A stretch of 46,493 nucleotides of DNA from CAZXNF01 sp050741255. Its GTDB lineage: Bacteria; Pseudomonadota; Gammaproteobacteria; Burkholderiales; SG8-41. This document shows, piece after piece, positions 8,617 to 16,756 of the stretch. The stretch covers positions 1-46,493 of the forward strand of contig JBOIEQ010000015.1 in the NCBI GenBank assembly GCA_050741255.1, in the 5' to 3' direction. Position numbers and translations under genes: made by a program. The first letter of the stretch is position 1. Every line of letters begins with the position of its first letter. Under the pieces are notes generated by a model. It was not told where the DNA came from and searched no databases. It was given only the letters and a program-made list of their open reading frames with translations.

Positions 8617-9519
8617 TTAACGCCGGCTGACGGCAATACCGCACAGAATCAGGACCAAACCGAGGTAGGCGGTCAGATCGGGGCGCTCGCCCAGCGCCGA
8701 AGTGCCGACCGCGAGTCCGATCACCGGCGTGAGGTAATTCACCAGCGACATGAACGCCGGACCGGCGCGCGCGATGAGGCGGAAATACAGCACGGTCGCG
8801 ATCGCCGTCGGCCCCACCCCCATCCAGACCAGCGACGCCAGCGCCGCCGGGCCCGGTTCCAGCGTCCACGGACGGTCGAAGGCGAGCGCGAGCGGCAGCA
8901 TCAGCACGGCGCCGATCGCGATGACGACCGCGGACATCGCCAGCGCGTCCTCGACCACGACCGCCCGCCGGGCCAGCACCGCGTTGCCGGCGAAGCACAG
9001 CGCGGCGCCCACCACCGCGACCTGCGCCGTCACCTCCCGCCACGCGCCGCCCAGTCCCGCCAGCGCGGACGGGCCGATCAGCAGCACCACGCCCGCGAAG
9101 CCGGCCGCGAAACCGGCCGCGCGCCGCGCGGTGACGCGCTCGCCCGGGATGAAGAAGTGCGCGAGCACGATCACGCCCAGGGGCATGACGGAGACCAGGA
9201 TGGCGGACAGCGAGGCATCGATGGTCTGCTGGCCCCAGGCGATCAGGGTGAACGGCAGGCAGTTGCCGAGTACCGCGAGGGCGATGCACACGCCCCAGCG
9301 CGGGCGCGTCCGCGCAGTGGCGGCGGCGGGCGGCGACCGGCGCTTGCCCCAGCACGCCCACGCGCCGAGGATCGCCGCGGCGAGCAGCATGCGGAACGCC
9401 ACCATGCTCAGCGGCGGCACGCTGGCCACGGCGATCTTGATGAAGACGAAGGTCGTGCCCCACATCAGCGTGAGCGCGGCGAGCAGCGCCCAGTTGCCGG
9501 CGGTTTGGGAGGTTTTCAC
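8617..9519 (-). CDS. EamA/DMT family transporter
   Basis: 300 residues with about ten hydrophobic helices arranged as two EamA repeats. The first has LTLMWGTTFVFIKIAV near the N-terminus; the second repeat includes ALCFAGNAVLARRAV and ends with VNYLTPVIGLAVGTSALGE. The start is taken at GTG 9519, which places the first helix at the expected distance from the N-terminus; longer readings run into repeat copy C. Family members export amino acids, metabolites or drugs across the inner membrane. There is no context clue to the substrate. Confidence 0.9.
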   Translation of the reverse strand: MKTSQTAGNWALLAALTLMWGTTFVFIKIAVASVPPLSMVAFRMLLAAAILGAWACWGKRRSPPAAATARTRPRWGVCIALAVLGNCLPFTLIAWGQQTIDASLSAILVSVMPLGVIVLAHFFIPGERVTARRAAGFAAGFAGVVLLIGPSALAGLGGAWREVTAQVAVVGAALCFAGNAVLARRAVVVEDALAMSAVVIAIGAVLMLPLALAFDRPWTLEPGPAALASLVWMGVGPTAIATVLYFRLIARAGPAFMSLVNYLTPVIGLAVGTSALGERPDLTAYLGLVLILCGIAVSRR

Positions 9520-9534
9520 GAATGAACCGGAATG

Positions 9535-9688
9535 AGCCGCAGAGACGCAGAGAGCGCAGAGGAAACCAAAGCAAGAATGGGATGACCGCCGAAGAATTTC
9601 CTGTTGCGGCCGTGCTCGCCTTTCTTGGCGTTTCGGCGCCTTGGCGGCAAAAATAGTTCTTCTTAGCGCTCTCTGCGTCTCTGCGGCT
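9535..9688. repeat. Nested inverted-repeat element, copy C
   Basis: A third copy of the family at 3236 and 4581. The outer arms AGCCGCAGAGACGCAGAG (9535-9552) and CTCTGCGTCTCTGCGGCT (9671-9688) are nearly perfect; an inner CTTGGCG...CGCCTTGGCGGC arm is partly kept. Its right edge supplies the TAG stop codon of the acyl carrier protein gene, as if the element had inserted at, or been selected for, the gene end. Confidence 0.85.
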
Positions 9689-9941
9689 AATTTTTCTTGG
9701 TTTTCCGCTCGATCGCGGCGACCAGCCCCTGCACCGTCGCCAGCGCGTTCGAGGACAGCTCCGCGTCGTCGAAGGTGATTTTGAAAGTGTCTTCGACGTG
9801 CTGCACCAGTTCCACGAAACCGAAGGAATCGAGCAGCCCGATGTCGAGCAGGTCGGTGGTGTCGGTCACCTGTCCGCCGAACTTGACCTGGTATTTGTCG
9901 GCCAGGTGCGCGCGGATGATGTCGGCTGTGGAGGCGCTCAT
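9687..9941 (-). CDS. Acyl carrier protein-like protein
   Basis: 84 residues with the phosphopantetheine attachment motif LLDIGLLDSFGFVELV; the Ser in DSFGF (~residue 39) is the expected modification site. AAGGAAG precedes ATG 9941. It is not next to fatty acid or polyketide synthase genes. It sits 11 bp downstream of the exported hydratase-like gene, so the two are probably co-transcribed. Stand-alone carriers of this DSFGF type occur in D-alanyl or amino-acyl transfer systems, but no ligase is adjacent. Confidence 0.88.
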   Translation of the reverse strand: MSASTADIIRAHLADKYQVKFGGQVTDTTDLLDIGLLDSFGFVELVQHVEDTFKITFDDAELSSNALATVQGLVAAIERKTKKN

Positions 9942-9952
9942 CGGTACTTCCT

Positions 9953-10816
9953 TTACTTGAACCGTACGGCCAGCCGCGGGTTGCCCGGCAGGCCCTCGTA
10001 GCGCACCCGCACGGTCTCACCCGCCTCCGGGGTCAGCGGGGCGGTGAAGGACCCCAGCGACAGCAGGTCACCGGGTCGCAGGCGGATGCCCGCCTGCGCG
10101 AGATCGTCGGCCAGCCAGCGCACGGCGTTCAGCGGATGGCGCAGGACCGCGCTGCCCGTGCCGCGCGCCAGGTCGCCGCCCTTGCCGTCGGTGACCAGCA
10201 CTTTCATGTCCCGCAGGGCATCGGCGAACGCCTGCGTCGCCTGCACGTCGAGCGGCGCGCCGAGCACCCCGGCCCGGGCGCCGGCGTTGATCATGACCAC
10301 GGTCGGGCCGGTGATCGGCTCGCCCGCCGCCACGACGAAATCGGCCAGCTCGATGAAGGGGTACACGCGCACGAGCGACTGCAGCAGTTCGAGGTCGGTC
10401 TTCGCGTCGTGTATGCGCGCGTCCCGGACTTCGACCACCAGGTCCGCTTCCACCAGCGGGCGCGCGCCGTACTGGGCAGGCACCGTGACCGGCTCGCCGT
10501 CCGCGGGCGCGCGGATCAGCATGCGATCGAGCAGCACGCCGCGCACCGGCGAGAGCAACTTGACCGCCATCTGCACTTCGGGATTCGTCAGTGCCGCCTT
10601 GTAGCCGACCACGCGGCCGAGGTCCTTGCCGAGTTCGGCCACGAACAGCGTGCGGCCGCACAGCGCGTCCTCCATGGACAGGCCCTGCAGGCCCTTCACC
10701 GGTGTGCGGTTCGTCCAGTCGCGCGCAAGCGCCTGCACGCGCTCCTGCGGCGGGCAGGCGTGCGCGGCGGCGGCAAGGCCGGCCAGCAGCAGCAACGAAT
10801 AAAAAAGGGCGCGCAT
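9953..10816 (-). CDS. Exported 2-keto-4-pentenoate hydratase/FAH-fold protein
   Basis: 287 residues. Residues 1-20 are a clear signal peptide (MRALFYSLLLLAGLAAAAHA), so the protein is probably periplasmic, unlike the cytoplasmic MhpD hydratases it resembles. The fold is recognised from the LVEADLVVEVRDARIH segment (metal-binding acidic residues) and the C-terminal HPLNAVRWLADDL...LRPGDLLSLGSFTAP. Typical hydratases are ~260 residues, so this is full length plus the leader. It is co-directional with the acyl carrier protein gene downstream. The enzymatic role in the periplasm is unclear, and it may not be a hydratase at all. Confidence 0.85.
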   Translation of the reverse strand: MRALFYSLLLLAGLAAAAHACPPQERVQALARDWTNRTPVKGLQGLSMEDALCGRTLFVAELGKDLGRVVGYKAALTNPEVQMAVKLLSPVRGVLLDRMLIRAPADGEPVTVPAQYGARPLVEADLVVEVRDARIHDAKTDLELLQSLVRVYPFIELADFVVAAGEPITGPTVVMINAGARAGVLGAPLDVQATQAFADALRDMKVLVTDGKGGDLARGTGSAVLRHPLNAVRWLADDLAQAGIRLRPGDLLSLGSFTAPLTPEAGETVRVRYEGLPGNPRLAVRFK

Positions 10817-10891
10817 GACGGGCGGCAGTCTACCCGAAACGCGCCGTTCTCCGGCACGGAGGACAGGGGCCGACGGCCCGAAATGCAGAGG

Positions 10892-12466
10892 CTAGTACAC
10901 GTCCCGCAGGTAGCGGCCGGTCGCGGCGAGCGTCTTCACGTATTCGGCCGCCTTCTCCTCGGACAATCCGCCATGCTGCACCGCGATCAGCTTGAGCGTC
11001 GTATCGACGTCGCGCGCCATGCGCTGCGCGTCGCCGCAGACATAGAAGCAAGCGCCCGTCTCGAGCCACGCCCACAGCTCGCGCCCCTGCTCCAGCATGC
11101 GGTCCTGCACATAGACTTTCTGCGCCTGGTCGCGCGAGAACGCGGTGTGCAGGTTGGTCAGTACACCGCTCTTCAGGTAGGTCTCGAATTCCTCGCGATA
11201 CAGGAAGTCCTGCCCGCGGCGCTGGTTGCCGAAAAACAACCAGTTGCGCCCGCTCGCGCCCCGCGCAGCGCGCTCCTCCAGGAAGGCGCGGAACGGCGCC
11301 ACCCCGGTCCCGGGGCCGATCATGATGACGGGCACGTCGTCCGCCGGCAGCCGGAACCCGTGCGAAACCTGGATGTAGACCGGCACGCGCTGGCCGGGGC
11401 GCAAGCGCCCGGCGAAAAAATTGGAAGCGACGCCGCCGTAGTCGCGCCGATACAGCGCGTAGCGCACGACCGCCACGGTCAGGTGCACTTCGTCGGGGTG
11501 GGCCTTGAGCGACGAGGCGATCGAATACAGACGCGGCTGCAGCCGGCCAAGCGACTGCACGAACTCCGCCACCGTGGGCCGCGCCGAGCGGAAGGTCGTC
11601 AGCACGTCGAACACGTCGTGCACGCCGTGGTCGTCGGCCGCGGCCGCATCTTCCGCCAGCCGGGCGAGGCGCGTCGCCTCGATGTCGTTCCTGGCGTGGC
11701 GCGAGAGCAGTTGATACAGCTCGTCGCTCGGCTCGCGCAGATTGCACTGGCGCGTCAGCGCCTCGCGCGCGGTGGAGGCCGTGCCGTCGGCGAGCGTGAC
11801 CTGCTCCGACCCGCGTGCGCGCAGGATGGTGAGCACCAGGTCCACTTCCTCGGGCAGGTTGCCCGCCCAGACGCCGAGCGAGTCGCCCGGTTCGTAGGCA
11901 ATGCCGCTCCCGGCAAGGCTGATGACGACGTTCTGCGTCTGCTTTTCCGCGTCGGCGGCATTCAGCGGCCGGCTCGCGACCAGCGTGGCGAGATACGGCC
12001 GGTCGCGGCCCATGCCGACGGGCACGTCCGCGGCGAGCTCCGCAGCCACCGCCGATACGGGGGCCTGCCGCGCCCCGGGCGCGGGTGTTTTAGCGAGCAG
12101 CGTTTTCAGCATCTTCTGCGTGGCCTTGCCGCCCGGCACACACTTGGACAGGTCTTTCTCGCCGCCTTCCGCGATCTTCTCGGCGTAGCTCTGGCACAAA
12201 TACCCGCACTGCCCGCAGTCGAGCTGGCCCATCGCCGCCATGAGCTGGCGCGGAAACGCGCGGCCTTCGGCGAGCTTCATGCGCTCGTCGAGCGCGAGCG
12301 TCTCGTCGTGCCAGGGGAAATCCTCTTCCGCTTCAGCGGGGACCGCGCCCGGCGTCGCGCTCGCGGCGGCACCATCCAGTCCGAGCAGGCCGGCGAAGAA
12401 ACCGTTCAGCCATGCGCGCTGGGCGGGCGTGAACGGCGCGTTCTCCGGAAGCAGCGTGACGGCCAT
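10892..12466 (-). CDS. NAD(P)H-dependent reductase with 4Fe-4S domain, CysJ/FNR-like (NirA partner)
   Basis: 524 residues. A Fe-S domain of the RnfB-associated type carries Cys 84, 87, 91 and 109 (DCGQCGYLCQSYA ... KCVPGG). Then follow sulfite-reductase-flavoprotein-like modules: an FAD region with RLYSIASSL, an NADP-binding MIGPGTGVAPFRAFLEE, and a C-terminal YVCGDAQRMARDVD with terminal aromatic Tyr. The FMN-flavodoxin domain of CysJ is absent, and the 4Fe-4S domain appears to take its place. The ATG overlaps the stop of nirA by one base (TGATG), so translation is coupled. The likely role is delivering NAD(P)H electrons to NirA. Databases may call it sulfite reductase alpha subunit. Confidence 0.88.
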   Translation of the reverse strand: MAVTLLPENAPFTPAQRAWLNGFFAGLLGLDGAAASATPGAVPAEAEEDFPWHDETLALDERMKLAEGRAFPRQLMAAMGQLDCGQCGYLCQSYAEKIAEGGEKDLSKCVPGGKATQKMLKTLLAKTPAPGARQAPVSAVAAELAADVPVGMGRDRPYLATLVASRPLNAADAEKQTQNVVISLAGSGIAYEPGDSLGVWAGNLPEEVDLVLTILRARGSEQVTLADGTASTAREALTRQCNLREPSDELYQLLSRHARNDIEATRLARLAEDAAAADDHGVHDVFDVLTTFRSARPTVAEFVQSLGRLQPRLYSIASSLKAHPDEVHLTVAVVRYALYRRDYGGVASNFFAGRLRPGQRVPVYIQVSHGFRLPADDVPVIMIGPGTGVAPFRAFLEERAARGASGRNWLFFGNQRRGQDFLYREEFETYLKSGVLTNLHTAFSRDQAQKVYVQDRMLEQGRELWAWLETGACFYVCGDAQRMARDVDTTLKLIAVQHGGLSEEKAAEYVKTLAATGRYLRDVY

Positions 12467-14235
12467 CAGACCGCCACCGGTTGCAGGTCGATCAGCGCGC
12501 GCAGCGCTTCCACGCCGGTGCGTGCCGTAAACGCGTGAAAGGATTCCGCGGGCGAAGCGCGGTGCGCGAGATAGCCCTTGAGCAGCCGCTCGATCAGCGC
12601 CGGCACCTCGGTGGCGATCACGTCGCGCTGGAATTCGGTAGCGATGCCCCGCGCCGCGCCATAGCCGCCGCCGATGTAGACGTGATAGCCCTCCACTTCC
12701 GCGTCCTCGCCGACGGACACCTTGGCCGCGAGCAGGCCGATATCGCCGATGTAGTGCTGCGCGCAGGAGTGATGGCAGCCGGTGAGGTGGATGTTGACCG
12801 GCTGGTCGAGCGTCACGCGCGCTTCCACGTACTCCGCGATCGCCGCGGCGTGGCGCTTGGTGTCGCTCGCGGCGAACTTGCAGCCCGTGTTGCCCGTGCA
12901 GGCGATCAGTCCGGCGCGCACGCTGGAGGCGCGCCAGTCGAGGCCCAGCGCCTGGAGTCCCGCCTTCACCGCCTCCACGGCGGCGTCCGGGATGCCGGAC
13001 AACAACAGGTTCTGCCAGACCGTCAGCCGAAGGTCGCCGTCGCCGTGCTGCGCGGCGAGGTCGGCGAGTCCGCGCATCTGCCCCACCGTCAGGAGGCCCG
13101 CCGGTGTCACCACCCCGACGTACTGCAGTCCGGACTGTTTCTGCGCGTGCCAGTCCACATGTCCCCAGCGGTTTTCCAGCGGGCGCGGCGCGCAGGCCTC
13201 CTGCGGCAACCTCAGCGGCTTGAAGGCGAGCAGTTTCTCCGTCTCCGCCAGGTAACCCTCGTGTCCCATCGTGTCCAGCACGTACTTCATACGCGCCTTG
13301 GTGCGGTCGGTGCGGTCGCCATGGGCGATGAACACGCGCACGACGGCCGCCGCGGCCGGGACGCACTGTTCCGGCGTCAGCAGCCAGCCCGCATCCCGCG
13401 AGAAATCGCGATGGCCGGTGATGCCGCCCAGTTCCATGCGGAAGTACACCCCGGCGGGTACGGCCCGCCCTTCCTCCACGCGCACCGCGAAGAAACCGAT
13501 GTCGTTGGTGTCGGCCACCGTCGACACCGCGCCGCCGCCGTCGAAGGCAATGTTGAACTTGCGCGGCAGGCCGTACAGTTCCCGGTGGTTGAGGATGTGA
13601 TAGTGCATGTCCGCGCACAGTCCGCGCACGTCGTACAGTTCGATGGCGTCGATGCCGCTGGTCGGATGGCCGGTGATATTGCGGATGTTGTCTGCGCCGG
13701 ACCCGCGCGAGGTAAGTCCACACGCCGCGAGTCCATTCAGCACCCGAACCGTGTTCTTCGGTTCTATCTCACGGATCTGCAGGTTCGCCCGGGTCGTGAC
13801 GTGCGAGTAGCCGCCACCACAGGTCTCGGCAAGATCCGCCACCACCCTGAACTGGTGCGCGTTAAGAATGCCGCAGGGGATGCGCAGCCGGCACATGAAG
13901 GAAGTCTGCGCCGGCGCGACATAGAACAGTCCGTGAAACTTGGTGCGGAAGACATCGGTGCCCTTGGGCGCTTCGTTGGCGGCGGCGCGCACGACGAGTT
14001 CGTCCCACATGTCGAGCGGATGCGCCTTGCGCTTGGCGAGTTCCTCCGGCACCAGCTTCTTCCCGGCGGCGGTGAAACGGTCCTGGGCTTCGAGATGGAT
14101 CGCCTCGGGCCCTGCCGGCTTTGCGTCGCCGCCGGCCGCGGGCGCGCCGCCGCGGCTGCGGGCAATCTCAAGGCCGCTGACAAAACCCTGCAGGTACAGT
14201 TTCTGTTCTTCGCTGAATTCGTCCATCGCGCTCAC
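12466..14235 (-). CDS. nirA: NirA-type assimilatory nitrite reductase (siroheme, 4Fe-4S)
   Basis: 589 residues from GTG 14235, which overlaps the upstream stop as GTGA; ATG 14226 is an alternative. It shows two copies of the ferrite-reductase-like plus siroheme domain pattern. Siroheme/4Fe-4S ligands are Cys 446 and 452 (CTGNTGCKFAASDTK) and Cys 487 and 491 (TGCHHSCAQHYIGD). It reduces nitrite to ammonium with six electrons. The operon context with siroheme methyltransferase, nitrate transport genes and NasA supports nitrite rather than sulfite as substrate. Its electron donor is probably the 4Fe-4S/FAD reductase translated next, rather than free ferredoxin. Confidence 0.92.
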   Translation of the reverse strand: MSAMDEFSEEQKLYLQGFVSGLEIARSRGGAPAAGGDAKPAGPEAIHLEAQDRFTAAGKKLVPEELAKRKAHPLDMWDELVVRAAANEAPKGTDVFRTKFHGLFYVAPAQTSFMCRLRIPCGILNAHQFRVVADLAETCGGGYSHVTTRANLQIREIEPKNTVRVLNGLAACGLTSRGSGADNIRNITGHPTSGIDAIELYDVRGLCADMHYHILNHRELYGLPRKFNIAFDGGGAVSTVADTNDIGFFAVRVEEGRAVPAGVYFRMELGGITGHRDFSRDAGWLLTPEQCVPAAAAVVRVFIAHGDRTDRTKARMKYVLDTMGHEGYLAETEKLLAFKPLRLPQEACAPRPLENRWGHVDWHAQKQSGLQYVGVVTPAGLLTVGQMRGLADLAAQHGDGDLRLTVWQNLLLSGIPDAAVEAVKAGLQALGLDWRASSVRAGLIACTGNTGCKFAASDTKRHAAAIAEYVEARVTLDQPVNIHLTGCHHSCAQHYIGDIGLLAAKVSVGEDAEVEGYHVYIGGGYGAARGIATEFQRDVIATEVPALIERLLKGYLAHRASPAESFHAFTARTGVEALRALIDLQPVAV

Positions 14236-15491
14236 GCCACCGTCTCCGGATCGAACATCAGCCGGTCACGCAGCGCTGCCACCGGCGCGCGCGTTTCGAT
14301 CAGTTCCAGGTAGCGCGTCGCGTGCGCGGCGTCGCCGAACAGCACCGCGCCGACGAGCCGGCCGTCGGCGAGCACGAGCTTGCGGTAGACGCCCCCCGGC
14401 CCGTCGCGGAACACCAGCGTTTCGGCACCGGCGGCGTCCATGAACTGCCCCGCGGAAAACACGTCGATGCCCGTGACCTTGAGCCGCGTCGCCGGCACCG
14501 AACCGCGGTAGCTGCGAAAACCCGACTGCGCGAGATGATTGGCACAGACGCGCGACATGTCGTAGAGCGGCGCGACCAGCCCGTAACTCACCCCGCGGTG
14601 CGCGACGCATTCGCCGACCGCGTAGATGCGGGGGTCCGAGGTCTGCAGCGTATCGGTCACCACCACGCCGCGCTGGCACTGCAGGCGCGCCTGCTCGGCG
14701 AGTTCCACGTTCGGCCGGATGCCGACGGCCATCACGACCAGATCGGCGGCCAGCCGCGTGCCGTCCGCCAGTTCGACCGCTTCCACCCGTTCGCTGCCCG
14801 CGATGGTCTCTGTACGCGCATTGAGTCTGACCGCGATGCCGCGCGCTTCGAGCGAACGCGCGAGCAGGCCGCCCGCCGCTGCGTCCAGTTGCCGCTCCAT
14901 CAGCCACGGCATCACGTGCACCAGCGTGACCCGCATGCCGCGCCGGGAAAGCCCGTTCGCCGCCTCCACGCCCAGCAGTCCGCCGCCGATCACGACGGCG
15001 TTCCGGTGCCGCGACGCGGCGGCGATCATGGCTTCGGTGTCCGCGATGTCGCGGTAGGTCACGACGCCCTCGAGATCGGCACCCGGCACCGGCAGCACGG
15101 CCGGCCGCGAACCAGTGGCGAGCACCAGCCGGTCGTACGGCGTGGCGCGGCCAAGGTCGTCGATGACCGTGCGGCGCACGCGATCGATGCGCACGACCGT
15201 GCGCTGGAGGTGCAGAAGGATGCCCTGCCGTGCATGCCAGGCCGCATCGTTCAGCAGGATGTCCTCGAAGCGCTGCTCGCCGGCCAGCACCGGCGTCAGC
15301 AGGATGCGGTTGTAGTTGGGATGCGGTTCCGCACCGAAAACGGTGATGTCGTAGCGGTCTGGCGCGATCGCCATCAATTCTTCCAGCATGCGGCCGCCCG
15401 CCATGCCGTTGCCGATCACGACCAGCCGCGGCCGTGCCGCCGGTGCGCCAGCCGCGTCGGCAGGCAGGCGCCAGGCCACGGTGGCGTTCAT
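14232..15491 (-). CDS. NAD(P)/FAD-dependent oxidoreductase (NirB-N/NasC-like)
   Basis: 419 residues from ATG 15491, with a 4-bp ATGA overlap with the upstream methyltransferase. Two Rossmann motifs are present: VVIGNGMAGGRMLEEL near residue 25 (FAD) and NAVVIGGGLLGVEAANGL near residue 150 (NAD). The FAD-closing motif is RIYAVGECVAHRGVSYG. It matches the first ~400 residues of NirB but lacks the following BFD [2Fe-2S] and sirohaem domains. Since NasA here carries its own C-terminal BFD domain, this protein is a natural candidate for the NADH dehydrogenase partner of NasA, like Klebsiella NasC. That pairing is inferred. Confidence 0.88.
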   Translation of the reverse strand: MNATVAWRLPADAAGAPAARPRLVVIGNGMAGGRMLEELMAIAPDRYDITVFGAEPHPNYNRILLTPVLAGEQRFEDILLNDAAWHARQGILLHLQRTVVRIDRVRRTVIDDLGRATPYDRLVLATGSRPAVLPVPGADLEGVVTYRDIADTEAMIAAASRHRNAVVIGGGLLGVEAANGLSRRGMRVTLVHVMPWLMERQLDAAAGGLLARSLEARGIAVRLNARTETIAGSERVEAVELADGTRLAADLVVMAVGIRPNVELAEQARLQCQRGVVVTDTLQTSDPRIYAVGECVAHRGVSYGLVAPLYDMSRVCANHLAQSGFRSYRGSVPATRLKVTGIDVFSAGQFMDAAGAETLVFRDGPGGVYRKLVLADGRLVGAVLFGDAAHATRYLELIETRAPVAALRDRLMFDPETVA

Positions 15492-16243
15492 GCCGCGCGC
15501 CGCACGGCTTGCCGCGCGAGAACAGCGCAACGCACGACGTTTCCCACCACGATCACCGCCGGGGAGACGACGCGCTGTCTCGCCGCCACGTCCGCCAGCC
15601 GGTCGAGCCGCGTGACGACGGTGCGCATCTCCGGCCGCGTGGCATTCTCGATCACCGCGACCGGCGTCGCCGCCGCCATCCCGCCGGCGGTCAGCCCCTC
15701 CGCCACGCGCGCTGCGCGTGCGACGCCCATGTAGATGACCAGCGTGGTGCCGGATGCTGCGAGTGCCGACCAGTTCGGCTCACGGCCGCCGCGGGTATGG
15801 GCCGTGACAAACGTGACGCCGTGGCAATGATCGCGATGCGTGATGGGAATGCCTGCGGCCGCCGGCGCGGCGACGCCGGCGGGAATCCCCGGAACGACTT
15901 CGGCGATGATCCCGGCGCGCGCGAGCGCATCCACCTCCTCGCCGCCGCGGCCGAACACGTACGGATCGCCCCCCTTCACGCGGGCGACGGTCAGCCCCTG
16001 CCGCGCGAGCTGGATCATTTTGCGTTCGATGAAGGCCTGCGGCGTGGACCTGCAACCGCCGCGCTTGCCGACTTCGATCACCTGCACGCCGGCGCGCGCG
16101 TGCCGCAGCACGGCCCGGTCGACGAGGTCGTCCAGCAGCACGGCGTCCGCCGCGCCCAGCGCGCGCACGGCCTTCAGCGTCAGCAGCTCCGGATCGCCCG
16201 GGCCGGCGCCGATCAGCCAGACGCTGCCGACAGGAGGCTTCAC
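15488..16243 (-). CDS. cobA: Uroporphyrinogen-III C-methyltransferase (SUMT)
   Basis: 251 residues, the normal size for a single-domain SUMT. Motifs are LIGAGPGDPELLTLKA at the N-terminus, VKGGDPYVFGRGGEE near residue 90, and the GIPAGVAAPAAAGIPITHR loop. It methylates uroporphyrinogen III twice to precorrin-2, the first step to the siroheme needed by NirA, which explains its place in the operon. No CysG-type dehydrogenase/chelatase domain is present, so that step must come from elsewhere. It overlaps the next gene by 4 bp. Confidence 0.94.
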   Translation of the reverse strand: MKPPVGSVWLIGAGPGDPELLTLKAVRALGAADAVLLDDLVDRAVLRHARAGVQVIEVGKRGGCRSTPQAFIERKMIQLARQGLTVARVKGGDPYVFGRGGEEVDALARAGIIAEVVPGIPAGVAAPAAAGIPITHRDHCHGVTFVTAHTRGGREPNWSALAASGTTLVIYMGVARAARVAEGLTAGGMAAATPVAVIENATRPEMRTVVTRLDRLADVAARQRVVSPAVIVVGNVVRCAVLARQAVRRAA

Positions 16244-16253
16244 GATTGCGCCA

Positions 16254-16670
16254 CTACGCCTTGCCGTACGCTGCGGTCTTCATGGTCCCCGCGAGCACGC
16301 CGTAGACTTCCGTCCACGCCGCTTTCACGTCCGCGGTGAACGCGGCGCCGAGGCCGTCGCTCAATGTCGCCAGCAGCGCACCGCCGACGGTGTCGTAGTG
16401 CGCGGGCTGAACGCCATAACCGGCATGGCGCTTCCCGAGATCCTGCACGGCGGGCACGATCTTCTCCAGGTTCGTGAGGCCGTTCACCGCCACCGTGATC
16501 ATCTGCATGAGTTTCTTGCCCTGCGCCTTCATGTCGCCCTTGAACAGGGCCTTGAGGCTCGGATCCGCCGCGAACAGCTTGCCGTAAAAAAGTTCGGCGG
16601 CCTGGTCGGCGATGGGCACGACCTTGGCCCAGGACTCCTGCACGAGCGTGACTTGCTGTGGTGTAACCAT
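16254..16670 (-). CDS. Single-domain bacterial globin
   Basis: 138 residues from ATG 16670 behind AGGGAG. The sequence has Vitreoscilla/flavohaemoglobin-type globin features: N-terminal QVTLVQESWAKVVPIAD, Phe at the CD corner (ALFKGDM), proximal His 82 in KRHAGYGV, then HYDTVGGALLATL. The FAD/NAD reductase domain of flavohaemoglobins is absent. In Bradyrhizobium a single-domain globin (Bjgb) is encoded within a nitrate-assimilation cluster and protects against NO made from nitrite; the same role is likely here. It lies 10 bp upstream of the methyltransferase gene. Confidence 0.92.
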   Translation of the reverse strand: MVTPQQVTLVQESWAKVVPIADQAAELFYGKLFAADPSLKALFKGDMKAQGKKLMQMITVAVNGLTNLEKIVPAVQDLGKRHAGYGVQPAHYDTVGGALLATLSDGLGAAFTADVKAAWTEVYGVLAGTMKTAAYGKA

Positions 16671-16723
16671 GGCTATCTCCCTGGGTTGACGTTTCAAAAA
16701 AGCCGGAATGATCGGAGTGTTGT

Positions 16724-16745
16724 GACGAAGGCTTTTCCCTTCGTC
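16724..16745 (-). other. Perfect 8-bp hairpin between ABC ATPase and globin genes
   Basis: GACGAAGG and CCTTCGTC arms enclose a six-base loop (GAAAAG on the minus strand). No U-tract follows in the direction of transcription, so it is more likely a transcript-stability or processing hairpin in the 86-bp gap than a terminator. Confidence 0.5.
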
Positions 16746-16756
16746 TTTCATCGTGC

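Noticed and set aside
10136..12538. 800-residue plus-strand frame opposite the hydratase and NirA-partner reductase
   Set aside because: The low-complexity Arg/His/Gln composition is typical of antisense reading of high-GC genes; the minus-strand genes have catalytic motifs.
16724..16745. Operon-internal intrinsic terminator
   Set aside because: The stem is good but no U-tract follows in the direction of transcription.
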